DNA from: Laburnicola sp. R22_1
Lineage: Eukaryota; Ascomycota; Dothideomycetes; Pleosporales; Didymosphaeriaceae
DNA: 64,000 nucleotides
Assembly (NCBI GenBank): GCA_014281115.1
Contig: JACONQ010000002.1
Coordinates: 3,658,001 to 3,722,000, forward strand
Direction of reading: 5' to 3'
Shown one piece after another: positions 1 through 10,600 of this stretch. Within the stretch, counting starts at the first letter, position 1, and each line of letters starts with the position of its first letter. The notes under the pieces were generated by a model. That model searched no databases. It saw only the letters and a list, made by a program, of their open reading frames with translations, and was not told the origin of the DNA. The position numbers and the translations under genes are program-made.

Positions 1-42
<42 letters not shown>

Positions 43-62
43 TACTTATTATATATATATAT
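1..62. repeat. TTA trinucleotide microsatellite followed by TA run
   Basis: About thirteen tandem TTA units fill roughly 1-40, followed by a short interruption and a TA dinucleotide run at about 49-62. It is simple sequence inside AT-rich, RIP-type DNA; no gene is associated with it. Confidence 0.95.
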
Positions 63-129
63 AGACGTATAACTGCCTACTCTATAGAAAGCGCGTTATT
101 AGGTTAAGGGATAGCTATGCTAGATTATA

Positions 130-445
130 CCCTTAAGGTCTTGCGTAATAATTAAATATATTATATAGTAAATAGATAAATACTTAATATAGTTAGAGAT
201 TTTATGCTACACAGGCGACTATGCATTATATTATTATTAACTTTAGTACTTATAGACTATCGACTATAGTATAGCTTATAATTAACTTTATAAGAAGCTA
301 GCTAATTTGCATATACTTATAAATAGTTCGTAAATAGCTAAACCTATTTTACTGCTTTACCTTATTTTAAAGCGTTTTCTAGCATCCCTACAGCTTTTTA
401 TAACAGCGTTATACTGTGTATTAAGAGTGCGCGAAGTCTTCTCTT
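130..445. repeat. Dispersed repeat Q, copy 1 (LTR-like, RIP-degraded)
   Basis: This stretch aligns by eye with about 3515-3790 and 23180-23460. Shared landmarks are a block reading roughly 'attaactttagtac', the block 'gctaattt..acatact', and in copies 1 and 3 the right end 'agtgcgcgaagtcttct'. The length of about 300 bp and its occurrence without coding content suggest a solo LTR or MITE, but I see no clear target-site duplication. All copies share the orientation. Confidence 0.55.
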
Positions 446-449
446 AGGT

Positions 450-2422
450 AGATATAAGTTATATAATAAAGTTTTTATACTAAGCTTTTCTTTATAGTAG
501 TTATAGTAGGTTTTAAACTAGTAAAGATCTAATTTAGCTATACTATAGAGTAGTTATATAATATAGAAGATTATATTTTATAAAAAGTTTATATATAGTT
601 TCTTAAGTAGTCTAGTATAAAGTATATAGTTTAGTTTATTAGTTGACTAAATATAGGCCTAAGTAATATTTTATAGTTTAAAATATATTTTATATATTAT
701 CTAAAGGCTTACCCCTAATATAAGAAGTAGGCGCTAGCTTATTTTTTAGATAGTTTGTAGTTAGATAAGAATTTTATTATTCTCCTTATTAAAGTAGCTA
801 GTAAACGCAAAATAGAATTTCTTATATAGTTAAGTAGTCTTGCCCTTCACTTCTTATGTAAGGTAGAGGTTAAAGATTCTGCTCTTATACTTAGATAGAT
901 TAAAAAAGAATCTTAAATATACTATTAGTAATAAAAGTGTCTATCTCTATATATCGTAACTTTTTAAAAGGTGCTCTAGGTGTTATAATTACACTTTCTA
1001 TATAAAGCTTTAGAGATAGTTTCTAATTACTTATCTCTTTTTAAAAAAGGAATATAGTATTCTTTTTAGGTAGCCTCTTTTTCTTTGCTCCAGAAGATCC
1101 CTTTATATAAGGGTAATATTATTTACTTTATATAATAGTAGAAAAGTATAATCTTTTTATAATAGTATAGCTTAACTTATATATAGAAAAACTTTACTAG
1201 ACTATTTTCTAGGTTAATAACTATATTTTTATTCTTAATATCTTTAATTCTATATAGGCCTATTTATTTACCCTTCTCTTTCTAAACTATAACCTTAAAT
1301 TTAAGTAAAAGCTTAAGGGCTTTATACACTACTAATAGACTATTATAGGTATTTAGTATATAATTAATAATAGTCTTATCTCTTTTCTTCTATATTATCT
1401 TTATTACCTTTTGTGTAGTTTTTGTATATAAAATAATATTAGGTAATAAAAAAGAATTTATATTAATTTTAGAATATGTACTAAAGAGTAGTAGTAAAGG
1501 TATAAGGCTATCTAGGCCTATAATATTATTAATGATTTTAATAGCTATTTAAAAATATTCTTCTTATTTATATAACTTTCTAGTTTAGGCTTAAGAATAT
1601 TAAAAGCTTTATAGAGAGGTGTGTAAAAATACTTAATCTTTTCTATTACCTAATATACTTATATAGGCATCTACCTATAGATTACGCTAATAATCTTTAT
1701 GTAGTTCCTAAACTTATCTAATATAAAGTTTATACCTAGGTTATATATAATATAGTTAGGTAGACCTTAGTAGATATTAATCTAGTATCTATAAAGGGCT
1801 TCCTACGTATCTTATACAGATAATAATTTTAAAAAGATTATAGCTTAAAATAATATATTTATATTTATACTACACGCTCTTTTTAGTTACTAAGTAGGGG
1901 CTCTGGTTTTTTTTGTTATGTTATTTAAGATAATGGCCTTTGTTGTTCTACCCCTAGGTAGATAATTTAACAACATATATTTATACTATATAGTGCGTTT
2001 CTAGTTCTGATATATACAATATTAATAATAATCTTATAGTTAAAGTAGGTATTATCTTTAATAGTAAACTTTAAGTAATATAGGGCTTATTTATATAATT
2101 AATAGTAATAGTAAAACTTTTAAATTTTATTTAGTATAGTAGTATTGCCTTTATAGCTAGTATTAGTAAATATCTTTTAAGGCCTTTTTATATAGGAATG
2201 TCTAAATTATTAATAAAGATAATAGAGTTCTTATTAAGTAACAAAAATATAGTTTTTTCCTTACTAATATTAAAGAAATGGTGTCGCTATTTACGTATAA
2301 TAAGTGTAGTTATACTATTCTTTTATATAATAATATTTAGAATATTATTAAAGTAGGCACCTAGCTTATTATTATCTGCTAGTAATAGTAGGAATAGTGT
2401 TAGAGTATCTAGAATATAGTAG
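450..2422 (-). pseudogene. Ty1/copia Pol remnant, copy 1 (integrase then reverse transcriptase)
   Basis: This is colinear with 61500-63331 and on the minus strand gives broken Ty1/copia polyprotein. The integrase core lies around 1500-2400 and the reverse transcriptase around 480-1150. The clearest translated landmarks, better preserved in the 61-63 kb copy, are a copia integrase stretch ending in a 'K(D)T.EALY' block and an RT-region block with 'EEEELKK'. There are many stops, mostly of CAG/CAA to TAG/TAA type, and no frame is open over more than a short distance. A 103-bp short repeat interrupts it at 1873-1975. The LTR at 5698-5974 probably was its 5' LTR, so the element would run leftwards out of the window. 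Family assignment is from reading the translation only; element dead. Confidence 0.6.
1873..1975 (-). repeat. Short interspersed repeat M, copy 1, with target-site duplication
   Basis: About 103 bp inserted in the copia remnant. The related copia copy at about 62880-62930 lacks it, so the empty site is visible. The insert is flanked by a 13-base direct repeat, tatatttatacta, at 1860-1872 and 1976-1988 (part of which may belong to the element). It matches five other places (5075-5186, 6125-6222, 10974-11130, 45621-45730, 63332-63484) through the core 'ACCTAGGGGTAG', an 'AGCAGAGCCCC.TGCT' hairpin and 'GTAATTAAAAAGAGCG'. It has no coding capacity. It is MITE-like or solo-LTR-like; the class is uncertain. 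Confidence 0.7.
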
Positions 2423-3273
2423 GTAACTATTTCTATTAGATTTATAATTTATATAGTTAATAAAGATCCTTATAGGTTCTAACCTGTAAAGCTAATATTA
2501 GTGTTGCTAGATATTTAATTAATCTTTATATAGAAATTCTCTTATATATATACCTCTAGCTATGCTTTACTAATAGTAGAAATTCTTACTATATTTATAT
2601 TCTATAGTTTACTTTAGTATAGTATATAGTATTAATCTTTAACAATAAACTATTTTATATACTCTTTTACCTCTATTTTATAAATATTTTTGCTAGTTAT
2701 ATAGTAAAAGTAGGTAGTAGTAGTTAGGTAGAACACTTTATTATTACTATTCTTATTATTTTTACTTTTCTTTTCTTCTTTGTATAAAGTAGGTATCTTA
2801 TTATTATACTCTTTTATACTCTAAATATAGGACTAAATAGTTTTATATAAAGGCGTTTTACTATTATACTCTTTATAGAAGGTAATAAAATACCTTACTA
2901 CGCAGGAACGCTTAATATATAGATAGTTAGAAAACTAATAATCTTTTTTATAATATATAAAACACTTCTTTAGTCTTATATAAATATTATTTAATAAGAA
3001 TCTAAATTGCAATAATAATAGTATAAATTATCTATAAAATTTTTATTCATAAAGGTCTAGTAATCTCTTTCTTTATATAGAAAAGTTATATTTACAATTA
3101 GTATAGTCTATATTAGCCTCTTATAGATACTAATTAGATTAGTAATAAATTATAACTTAGATTAATATATATAAATTAGTAAATAAAGCTTTAAAGAGAG
3201 GCTTAGGGGTTAATATAGTCTATTCTAGCTCTAGGTGTCTATAGTATACTTATGTAATAGTAGTGCCCTCTTA
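2423..3273. other. RIP-degraded AT-rich DNA, no gene seen
   Basis: Strongly AT-rich sequence with no open reading frame. By position it may be the gag and leader part of the leftward copia remnant, between its integrase (ending about 2422) and the LTR at 5698-5974, but I recognise no domain. Confidence 0.5.
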
Positions 3274-3500
3274 GGCAAGAGTTATAAACTGCCTCTACTT
3301 ATTTAGTTTTTAAGTGGCCCTACTACGTTTAATTACTGCGTTTTTTTATTATGTTACTAGCGCCTATATAATGTGACGTTACGTGCGAGCGCTAAGCCCT
3401 AGGACTAGAGCGCGTTAAAGTTTTTCTAATGCCTCTCCTAGCTTCCAAGACAACTAACCCTATAATAACATTACCCTGCCTACCCGCCCGCCCGCCGCGT
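3274..3500. repeat. Dispersed repeat Y, copy 1
   Basis: Matches 14607-14850 through blocks such as 'cctctactta', 'ctactacgtttaattact', 'gcgctaagccctag' and 'agagcgcgttaaagttt'. It is slightly richer in C and G than its surroundings and has no coding content. It may be the end of a degraded transposon; no terminal repeats identified. Confidence 0.55.
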
Positions 3501-3514
3501 TACTAGACAATCGA

Positions 3515-3790
3515 CACCTACCTAATTTATATCTAGTTGCGGATTTTATATTGTACGTATAGATAACTACGCGTTATATTATCTTTAATTTTAGTATCTA
3601 TAGACTATAGTACACTGTAATTAACTACCTTATTAGTATTAGTATAAGAGGCTAATTTGTACATACTAATAAATAGTCTCTAGCCTAATCTATTTTACTA
3701 TTTTACAATTTTTAATGCGTTTTTAGTACACCTATAGCTTTTTTTATAGTGTTATACTATATACTAAAATGTCTGGAATTTTTTTCTTCC
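3515..3790. repeat. Dispersed repeat Q, copy 2
   Basis: Same orientation and order of blocks as the copies at 130-445 and 23180-23460, including the 'ctagttgcggattttat' and 'ttatactatatactaa' landmarks. RIP-type decay; no coding content. Confidence 0.5.
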
Positions 3791-5074
3791 TAATGTAATA
3801 GTAGTATAGAAAGAAATTTTCTTAGTAATATCTACACCTAATACTCTCTATGTAAGAGTAAGCCTATTTATTATTGTCTCTAGGACTTTATATAGACTTT
3901 TATTAGGGTTCTTACGCTAGTATTATATAAAGGTTATCATAGTTTAGTCTATTTAATACTAACTATAGTTAATAGTACTATTAAAGTAACTATTAAGTGC
4001 TTTATATAAGCACTTCTATAATTGTTTAGGGCAAATAGTATAGAGGTAATACTATGCTATATAGCTAGTAAGAATATCTAGAAAGATATTTAGATATTAA
4101 TTCTTAGCAATATCTAGGCGTTTATATAGATTTATAAAGATCCTAGTCTTATTTACTAAAATATTATATAGAGCTCTAGTATAGTTATTATTCTTATTCT
4201 ATACCTTTTAAAATTAAATTATCTTATTAGCTAGAATTCTCTAAGAAGGTAGGTTATGCTTAGGCAAAAGCTTATATAGATTAGATTATAGTATAGACTT
4301 AGTTTATATAGATTAGATTATAGTATAGACTTAGTTTATATAGATTAGATTATAGTATAGACTTAGTTTATATAGATTAGTATAGTGCCTATAATTTATA
4401 TTTAATTAGTAGTAGCTCTATTCTATATAGTGTTTAATAATTATAAGTAAATAGGCAAAATAGTAGTTAGGTACTATATATAAAAAGTAGTAGTTTATTT
4501 AGTTATTTATATAAGTAAAATTATTCTTAGTACTTATATAAAGGATCTCTTAAAATATTTATAGAAACCTACAGCTATATAGATGTCTATAGTAGTAGTA
4601 GCTTACTCTATTTAGGTTTATGCAATAGCCTAACTAGCTTAGATATCTTTAAAATTAGTCTTAGTATTTATATATAAGACATTAAGTAAGCTAGTAAAGA
4701 TAGTAATATATAAGTAATATCTATATTACCTTAGACTGCTTTATATAGTTTACTAGCACTTATAGCTCTAGTATCTATTCTTAGTATAATACTCTTTTTT
4801 CTAGGACTATAATAAGCTCTCTTCTAAACGCATAGTTGAGCTTTAAAAAATAGTATTCTTCCTATCCTTTAAAGTTTTTCGAGAATAATTCTAAAAAAGC
4901 TATCTCTTTTTAGTATAATATATAATAATTAGTAATAATATATACTATATGTAATTGAATGTCTAAAAGAGAGGGATTGTCTGCTAAGTTAATCTTATTT
5001 TTTTAATACTTAGGTCTTATTTCTTTATATAGTGTTGCCTCTAATATTTCTATCTATTTAGTATACTTATTATA
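3791..5074. other. RIP-degraded AT-rich DNA with a short tandem repeat
   Basis: No gene is recognisable. The stretch holds the 34-bp tandem repeat at 4273-4387 and ends at short repeat M copy 2. It may be degraded copia gag, by position only. Confidence 0.45.
4273..4387. repeat. 34-bp tandem repeat, about 3.3 copies
   Basis: Near-identical tandem units of 34 bases, beginning tatatagattagattatag and containing 'tatagacttagttta'. The copies are almost identical although the surroundings are heavily mutated, so the amplification is probably more recent than the RIP changes. Confidence 0.9.
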
Positions 5075-5186
5075 TGTGTGTGGCGTTAAATTAACTACCT
5101 AGGGGTAGTACGACAAAGACTTTTATCTCAAATAATATGATAAAACAAGCAGAGCCTCCTGCTTAGTAATTAAAAAAAGCGTTAAC
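5075..5186 (+). repeat. Short interspersed repeat M, copy 2
   Basis: Opposite orientation to copy 1. It begins with a 'tgtgtgtggcgttaaattaa' start shared with the copy at 63332 and carries 'acctaggggtag' and 'tgcttagtaattaaaa'. No coding content. Confidence 0.7.
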
Positions 5187-5697
5187 TTGTTATATAGTCT
5201 AGTATATTTAGGCATATTAGTATTATCTTATAAAGTAAAGGTAGTAAAAGCGAGGGCTTTGTGTAAAGTAGTAGTAGAAGTAGTTATTATATAACTAGTT
5301 TGTTTAATAGGTTAGTTATATAGAGGGTTACGCTTTGTTAGAATTTATTATTATTTAACTATATGATTGTATAGTTACTCGTAGTGTGCTTAGTACACTA
5401 TTTTCTCTTAAATCTTATATAGTAGTAATATCTACTTACTAATTTTTAAAAGAGTTAATTTACTATCCCTATAAATAGGAATAGGTTTTGTATATCTTAT
5501 ACAATCGCTTCCTTTATTTTATATAGTAGTAATAGTTACTTACTAACTTTATAAAGGTTTAATCTGCTATTCTCTTATATATAAAAGATAAGATATAATA
5601 AAACAAATTATATAGCTAATAGCAACTTGTATAATCTATCTTTACTCTTACTAATATATAGTTAAGAGTTAGTTAACTACTAATTAGTGTTAAATAG
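5187..5697. other. RIP-degraded AT-rich DNA, no gene seen
   Basis: AT-rich sequence with a possible internal duplication of a 'ttatatagtagtaatatctacttac' type block (about 5416 and 5520). No domain recognised; by position it lies just inside the presumed 5' LTR of the leftward copia element. Confidence 0.4.
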
Positions 5698-5974
5698 GCT
5701 CTATAGCTACCTATATAGATATTAATATCTAATACTCTATACTAGCAAGTGTAGAGCGTGTATAGAATAATTATACAAGAAAAGGAAATAATATAATAGA
5801 ACTAACTTAGTATTAATTACTTATTTCTAGAAAGAGTGCAAAGAGAAAGGAGAAGATCCTGCAATATATAGGCCGTGGCGTATAGGCATTATATAATTCC
5901 TACGTAATGCTATTATGCGACAATATTAAAATCTTAACCCTCTTAGATACTCTTGCGTATACGGTGTACGGACA
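5698..5974 (-). repeat. Copia LTR (repeat R), copy 1
   Basis: About 277 bp beginning TGTTAAATAGG on the plus strand and ending near 'gtgtacggaca'. It aligns along its length with 58827-59116 and with the split copy 23652-23815 plus 40705-40826. At the other two places it directly adjoins the non-RT end of reverse-strand copia sequence, so it is read as the LTR of that family. Here it would be the 5' LTR of the leftward copia remnant. Confidence 0.6.
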
Positions 5975-6605
5975 ATACTAATAAAATATTATTTAAATTT
6001 TTAAAAAAGTTTTAATAAATATAAAGTAATTAAAAAGTAATTAAAGTTTATGCTTTTTAAAATAGGGTTTTTTACTAAGCTATTAATTTTTATCTAATCT
6101 AATTCTTTTTAAATAATTATAGTATATTAAATAATCTATCTAGGGGTAGGATGACAAAGGCTTTTATCTTAAATAACATAACAAATAAGTAGAGCCCCTG
6201 CTTAGTAATTAAAAAGAGCGTGAATAATTACTATATAGTAAAAGACTTTAACTAAGTCTTAACTTTATACTTTAAACTTTTTTAAAAGCTTACTAAGAAG
6301 CTTATTAAGTAGATTACTAAGCTTTTTTAAATTCTAGCTAATTATAAAGTTTTATTTACTTATTAATTAGTATTATATAGATAGTATAGGTACTATATAT
6401 ACCTTAAGTGTTTTAAATATACTAGAAGTATAGGTATATATTTTTATATAATCTTATATATAAATATACTAAAAAAATTAGTATTATAAGTGCGCTTAAG
6501 GCGCTTTTAGTATATAAGTGTATATAGGTGTGTATAGAACTATATAGGTACACTAGATATATATACTTATATAAAACTTTTCCTAATATATATACTAATA
6601 CTAAC
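5975..6605. repeat. Dispersed repeat X, copy 1, split by short repeat M
   Basis: Aligns with 13586-14215 and with parts of 43605-45125. Shared landmarks are 'tttttaaaatag.gtt', 'taatctaattct', 'actttaactttatacttta', 'ttactaagctttttt' and a right end near 'aaaacttttcctaata'. It is interrupted by repeat M at 6125-6222. AT-rich, no coding capacity seen. Confidence 0.6.
6125..6222 (+). repeat. Short interspersed repeat M, copy 3
   Basis: Core match 'ctatctaggggtagg' through 'attaaaaagagcg'. It sits between the two halves of repeat X, whose other copies lack it at this position, which supports a separate insertion. Confidence 0.65.
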
Positions 6606-7690
6606 TAATAAAGGCGCCTTTAAAAAAGTAAAAGATATAAATAAAGAAAAACAAGGTATCAAAGAAAGATAATAGGGTGTGCTTAGTAGAAAGGCAGGTA
6701 TAAACTATTATATATACTCGCTAAAACAATTTTCTAATATAAAGTCCTATCTAGACCTAATAAAAAAGCTACTTATATTACATATTATATAAACTTTACT
6801 ATATAAACTTTATATGTCTATGCGCACGTGCTCTTATTATTCTACAAAGATATAGGATGGTGCGTTTAGTGCCTTATTTATTTATTTATATTCGTTTATA
6901 GTTAATCTAACCTTTTATAGATTATAAGACTTAATAGTAAGCATAATTAAGATTTAATAGCTAAAGTATATAAAAAAAGGGCGTGATTAGGATTAACTAT
7001 AGTGAGAAGCTAAAGCATAACGCGTATAATTAGTAAAGGACTAATTACATAATAGCTGCGGAATAATTAAACTATAGAATAGTGACCTTAGAGTTACTAT
7101 TTAACTATAGAACTCTAAAGGGCGGCAAAAATAGCAGAATCGCTATGGGCAATAAATAGCCCTTTGTGCCACCTAAGATCTGTACCTTAGTACCTTAATT
7201 CTATTCTTAATATAGGTCCTCCTATTATTACCACTACAAAGGTGGTTAGCTTTTACACAAGAACGCGTAATAGCTATAACTAACTTAGAAAGCTTTCTTT
7301 TAAATTATAGAAATACTATAAGTAAAGGAGTAAGATTATTAGCAATAATAAGAATAATAAGCTTCTTAAGAAGCTCTAGCTACTACAGCTGCACCTTTAG
7401 ATTTTAGAGGATTAAGCTAGTAAGAATACCTATCTAAACTATAGCACTATCTCTTATAAGAATAGAAGGTATATAAGGGAGAAAGAATAAGAACTATATT
7501 AAAGAGTAATATAATACCCTTAATACTATCCTTATTAGGTGGCCCTACAGCCTTACTATTAGTAATAAGGCTGTAATTAACTAAATTAACAAGTAGTAGG
7601 ACAATAGGTAGATCTAGGACCTTAAGAACTTAAAGTAGAGATAACCCTAAACAATTAATATAATTATTAACTTTAAACTATGCACTGTGT
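6606..7690. other. AT-rich transition zone, no gene seen
   Basis: AT-rich sequence that becomes gradually more balanced towards 7690. It contains a block around 7115-7190 with more C and G than its surroundings. I find no open reading frame with recognisable content, no terminal repeats and no match elsewhere in the window. Confidence 0.5.
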
Positions 7691-8491
7691 AAAACTTAAC
7701 AAAGTACTCAACGGGTCTGCATCAAAGACCTCGTTTAGTGCCTTCACACGTGTCCCTTTGATGCCTTTAGAGCGTGACTCGATTTACAATCACGTAGTTT
7801 GCGTTTACTTGAACATTTAAGTAACCCCTAGCTTATGTGATGCAAAAGCGAGCTGCTGCCTAAAGGTGTATTTGTGGTAGTTAAGGTTCATAGCACAAAT
7901 GCATAAACCACCGCTACTCTCTCGGGATTTGCATTATACAGATGCAGGCATGGTACTTTACCCTAGACTACCTATAGTCAATACAAAAGTGATGAACTGC
8001 GTGAAACACCGACAACCAAGGCGCTGGTATCCTCTTTAAGAAAACGACCAAGACGGTTCTGCGGCACCGCACATTCTTCAGCCAACATTGACTTTTGTAT
8101 TGGCGGTAGACTATTAGTTTTTCTGTCCTGGTACTCCAAAGAATCCCCCACGTGGCAGTGTCATTGAATGCACTGCGTGCGGTGAACACCGAGCACTCCA
8201 AAACGTGGCGCTTTGCCTAAGGTGTCCATATACTCAGCAGACCTCTCTACGACTTCATAAAAGGATGTCAGCATTTTCCTCACGGCAGCTGCGTAGCATG
8301 ATCTCCCTTACCCTCGCCCAGCGGCTTCCTATAGTCGGCGACATCCCAGACTCAACCACGTCTACATATACAACCCACCGAACCGTCCTCCCCGGAAAGC
8401 CGTCCTCGCATCAAACGCTTCACTAACTACACCCACTTGTTACAAACCGACCACCAAACCTCACCACCAGTCACTCGTTTCACCTGTCGAA

Positions 8492-8790
8492 ACGCACTTC
8501 TCCACCATCTTCACCTCGGTGTCCCTCGCTGCCCTGGCGCTCGCCGCCCCCGCGACCGAGACCCCACCCCGTCCGCTCTGCCAGCCTCGAGGCTCGCGCC
8601 GGGAACCTGTTCCCCTCCCGCGGCGTGCTTTGACGCTTGTGGCTGGTTTATCAGATCCGGCGGAGGCTGCGGCGGTGACTACCGAAGTGCCATCCGTAGC
8701 TGCCGCGCCTGCATCAACGCGCGTCCTGGGGAGGTCGTCATGTGCAACAACCCGCCGCCTTACATGGCTCACATGGGCAACTGCCCTTGA
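8492..8790 (+). pseudogene. Broken gene for a small secreted cysteine-rich protein
   Basis: From 8492 one frame reads a classical fungal signal peptide (HFSTIF, then a Val/Leu/Ala core ending ALALAAPA), but where ATG is expected the sequence has ACG (8492-8494), and no in-frame ATG lies just upstream. After about 8590 the sensible reading moves to another frame (open to the TGA at 8788-8790) that carries eight cysteines with spacing C-x5-C-x3-C-x9-C-x10-C-x2-C-x10-C-x12-C. The simplest reading is a secreted cysteine-rich protein gene that lost its start codon and took a frameshift near 8580-8600; an unrecognised upstream exon or intron is the alternative. A TATA-like CATATACAA lies at about 8364-8372. 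It is convergent with the gene at 9391-9792. No known family recognised; sequencing error would mimic the frameshift. Confidence 0.5.
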
Positions 8791-8955
8791 GCGTCGATAC
8801 AGTGTGGGCGCTGATTGATGGGGTGGTAGCGCCTACGGGGAGTTGCGGGTGTGACTGGGGGTGTTAGGAGGATGTTAATGGATTTTCAGGGTGGGATGGT
8901 TGTTGCTAGGTTGCGTGGATGGGAGGGTGGGGTGGGAGAATAGAAGGATAGAAGA

Positions 8956-8982
8956 ATGGGAGGATGGGAGGATGGGAGGATG
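8956..8982. repeat. ATGGGAGG short tandem repeat in a G-rich tract
   Basis: Three perfect copies of ATGGGAGG in a G-rich, C-poor tract from about 8810 to 8995. The tract is strand-asymmetric and lies just downstream of the broken secreted-protein gene. Whether it has a role is unknown. Confidence 0.9.
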
Positions 8983-9390
8983 TTGGGTTTGGAAGCGGTT
9001 GTCACATACATTGACAGTGTTTTTATATACTAATCACCTTATCCATGCCGTGTACTGCGACAATTCTGATTCCCCATGCATGCGAGTGCCCAACCTTCCA
9101 TCGTAGCACCGCAGAAACTCTTCATGCAAGTACCTAAGGTAGGTTGTTCAGGACACGGGTCGCTGTGTAACGATAAGAGCAGCACCACTCAAACTCAACT
9201 TCATCATTGGGTGTCCTAACTTTTCGGCACAGAAACGAGTGTATTGGTCGGGGCAGAGAATCTAGTTCTGCATCGAGGTACCACTTCCTCCATCCCGTTT
9301 CCTCCCTGGACGCAACATAGGCATCACTTCTTGCAGCGAGCCTGCCACGAGACAAACCTCCAAGCCGTCTCTAATAGCACGGAAAAGCTT

Positions 9391-9792
9391 CTACAAGCAC
9401 CGAGTGCAACCGCAGCCTAAAACATAGTTAGTATATTCCGAGCGTCGTGTCGGCGTGCGCACCTCTGTCAGCGTAGCCCCTCCCACTGCAGCACCGTCTA
9501 AAGTTGTTGGTCTCCCCTGTTCGGAAGACAAAGTTGTTAGCTTTGATGTATCTCAATGCGTTTCAGGATGGTGGTTATGGTATTGTGAGGTAAGGGTGTA
9601 TGTGGATTTCAATCCAACGTGAAGATCTTGCCAAAAAAAAAAAGGCTTCGACACAATGGGAATGGGGCACTCACTTCCTGCGGGAAGGCATTGCCTTTCC
9701 ACGAGCCCTTCGTCGGCAGCTGCAGCTCCACCGGATGGGGCGGCCAGGGCAACGGCAATGAGGGTGAAGACGGTGGCGAGTTGGAACTTCAT
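9391..9792 (-). CDS. Small secreted six-cysteine protein, three exons (candidate effector-like protein)
   Basis: Proposed exons on the minus strand are 9792-9675, 9516-9463 and 9416-9391, giving 65 residues. Intron 1 (158 bp) starts GTGAGT, has branch-like CTAAC and ends ACAG; intron 2 (46 bp) starts GTGCGC, has a perfect TACTAAC and ends TTTTAG. The start ATG at 9792 follows a CCACA context. Residues 1-18 form a signal peptide (MKFQLATVF, ending VALAA). A short acidic pro-region ends in LVER just before the first Cys, like the LxxR/Kex2-type processing seen in other fungal secreted peptides. Six cysteines follow as C-x12-CC-x9-C-x1-C-x2-C, at residues 35, 48, 49, 59, 61 and 64, suggesting a disulfide-stabilised peptide. 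If intron 1 is retained the frame stays open in a different tail with fewer cysteines. No family recognised; function unknown. The splice model is inferred, not shown. Confidence 0.6.
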
Positions 9793-9898
9793 TGTGGAAG
9801 AGATGAAGGTCTGAGCTTGGACTTGTTGGGTGGAGTTTGTGATTGACTGAATGAGGTAGGATGAGGTGATGGTGGGTAAACATGGCGACATTGCGTTG

Positions 9899-9911
9899 GG
9901 TTTATATATTC
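9899..9911 (-). promoter_or_regulatory. TATA-box candidate for the six-cysteine gene
   Basis: On the minus strand the sequence reads GAATATATAAACC about 110 bases upstream of the proposed ATG at 9792, a reasonable distance for a fungal core promoter. CT-rich sequence follows towards the start codon. Confidence 0.45.
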
Positions 9912-10132
9912 TTTCCTGGTGGGTCGGTATGAGTAGTATGTAATGCATTCATATTGCCATTTACAGATATAGACAAGTCTGAATGGGACCCTGTAGCGTG
10001 CTTCCTACGCTTTACCATATAAAGTACTGATCGCTAAGATTACCTATTATAAGGGGAGTAAGCACTCCTGGGTTCCACTCCGACGTCTCTACACCCTGTA
10101 GGTCCACACAGTACGAACTTGGATGTCTTGAG

Positions 10133-10399
10133 TTACTGTAGACACCGTCGATCTACAGTACTATTGCTGCAAATGCCCAAAAAACGTACTTCATCCAAGA
10201 ACTGGCCAAAAAACAGCTCCGGGGCATCATGTAAACGTATTACAGACTCGTAATCCGTACTCGGGGCTGCATCTTTTTCGCATGTGGATCCGGTGTTGAT
10301 TGATCCAGTGTAAGCGTTCTGCGACGCTAATGCTATAAGATCCACAACAATCTGCGAAGCTGACATGATATCGTACATTATTGTTACGCAACGCTGCAC
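10133..10399 (-). CDS. Possible small open reading frame, unrecognised
   Basis: An uninterrupted 88-codon frame lies in base-balanced DNA. The predicted product has no signal peptide, no membrane segment and three cysteines scattered in it, and I recognise no family. It could be an exon of a larger gene or chance; splice sites were not convincing. Listed because it is the only other sizeable frame in the island not explained by a neighbour. Confidence 0.2.
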   Translation of the reverse strand: MQRCVTIMYDIMSASQIVVDLIALASQNAYTGSINTGSTCEKDAAPSTDYESVIRLHDAPELFFGQFLDEVRFLGICSNSTVDRRCLQ

Positions 10400-10600
10400 G
10401 GGTCGCCTAATTGGGGCTCTTGGCAGTACCCAACAATTTTCGAAATGCCACGAGTGCTGTACACGCTAGGACGTCAATCCGGATGAGCTGGTACGCTAGC
10501 ATCGGTAATGTTCACGAGAATTGCCCTGTATGGTCGTAAGCGTAAACGAGAAGCCGATTATTCTTACACGGAGGCTTGTAGTGCAGGTTCTATTGCTACA

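Noticed and set aside
7968..8201. 77-codon minus-strand frame
   Set aside because: No signal peptide, domain or splice context; length expected by chance in balanced DNA.
8461..8772. 103-codon minus-strand frame opposite the broken secreted-protein gene
   Set aside because: Shadow of G+C-rich coding DNA; composition Ala/Arg/Gly-rich with no feature of its own.
9134..9355. 73-codon minus-strand frame downstream of the six-cysteine gene
   Set aside because: No recognisable content; lies in what is probably its 3' flank.
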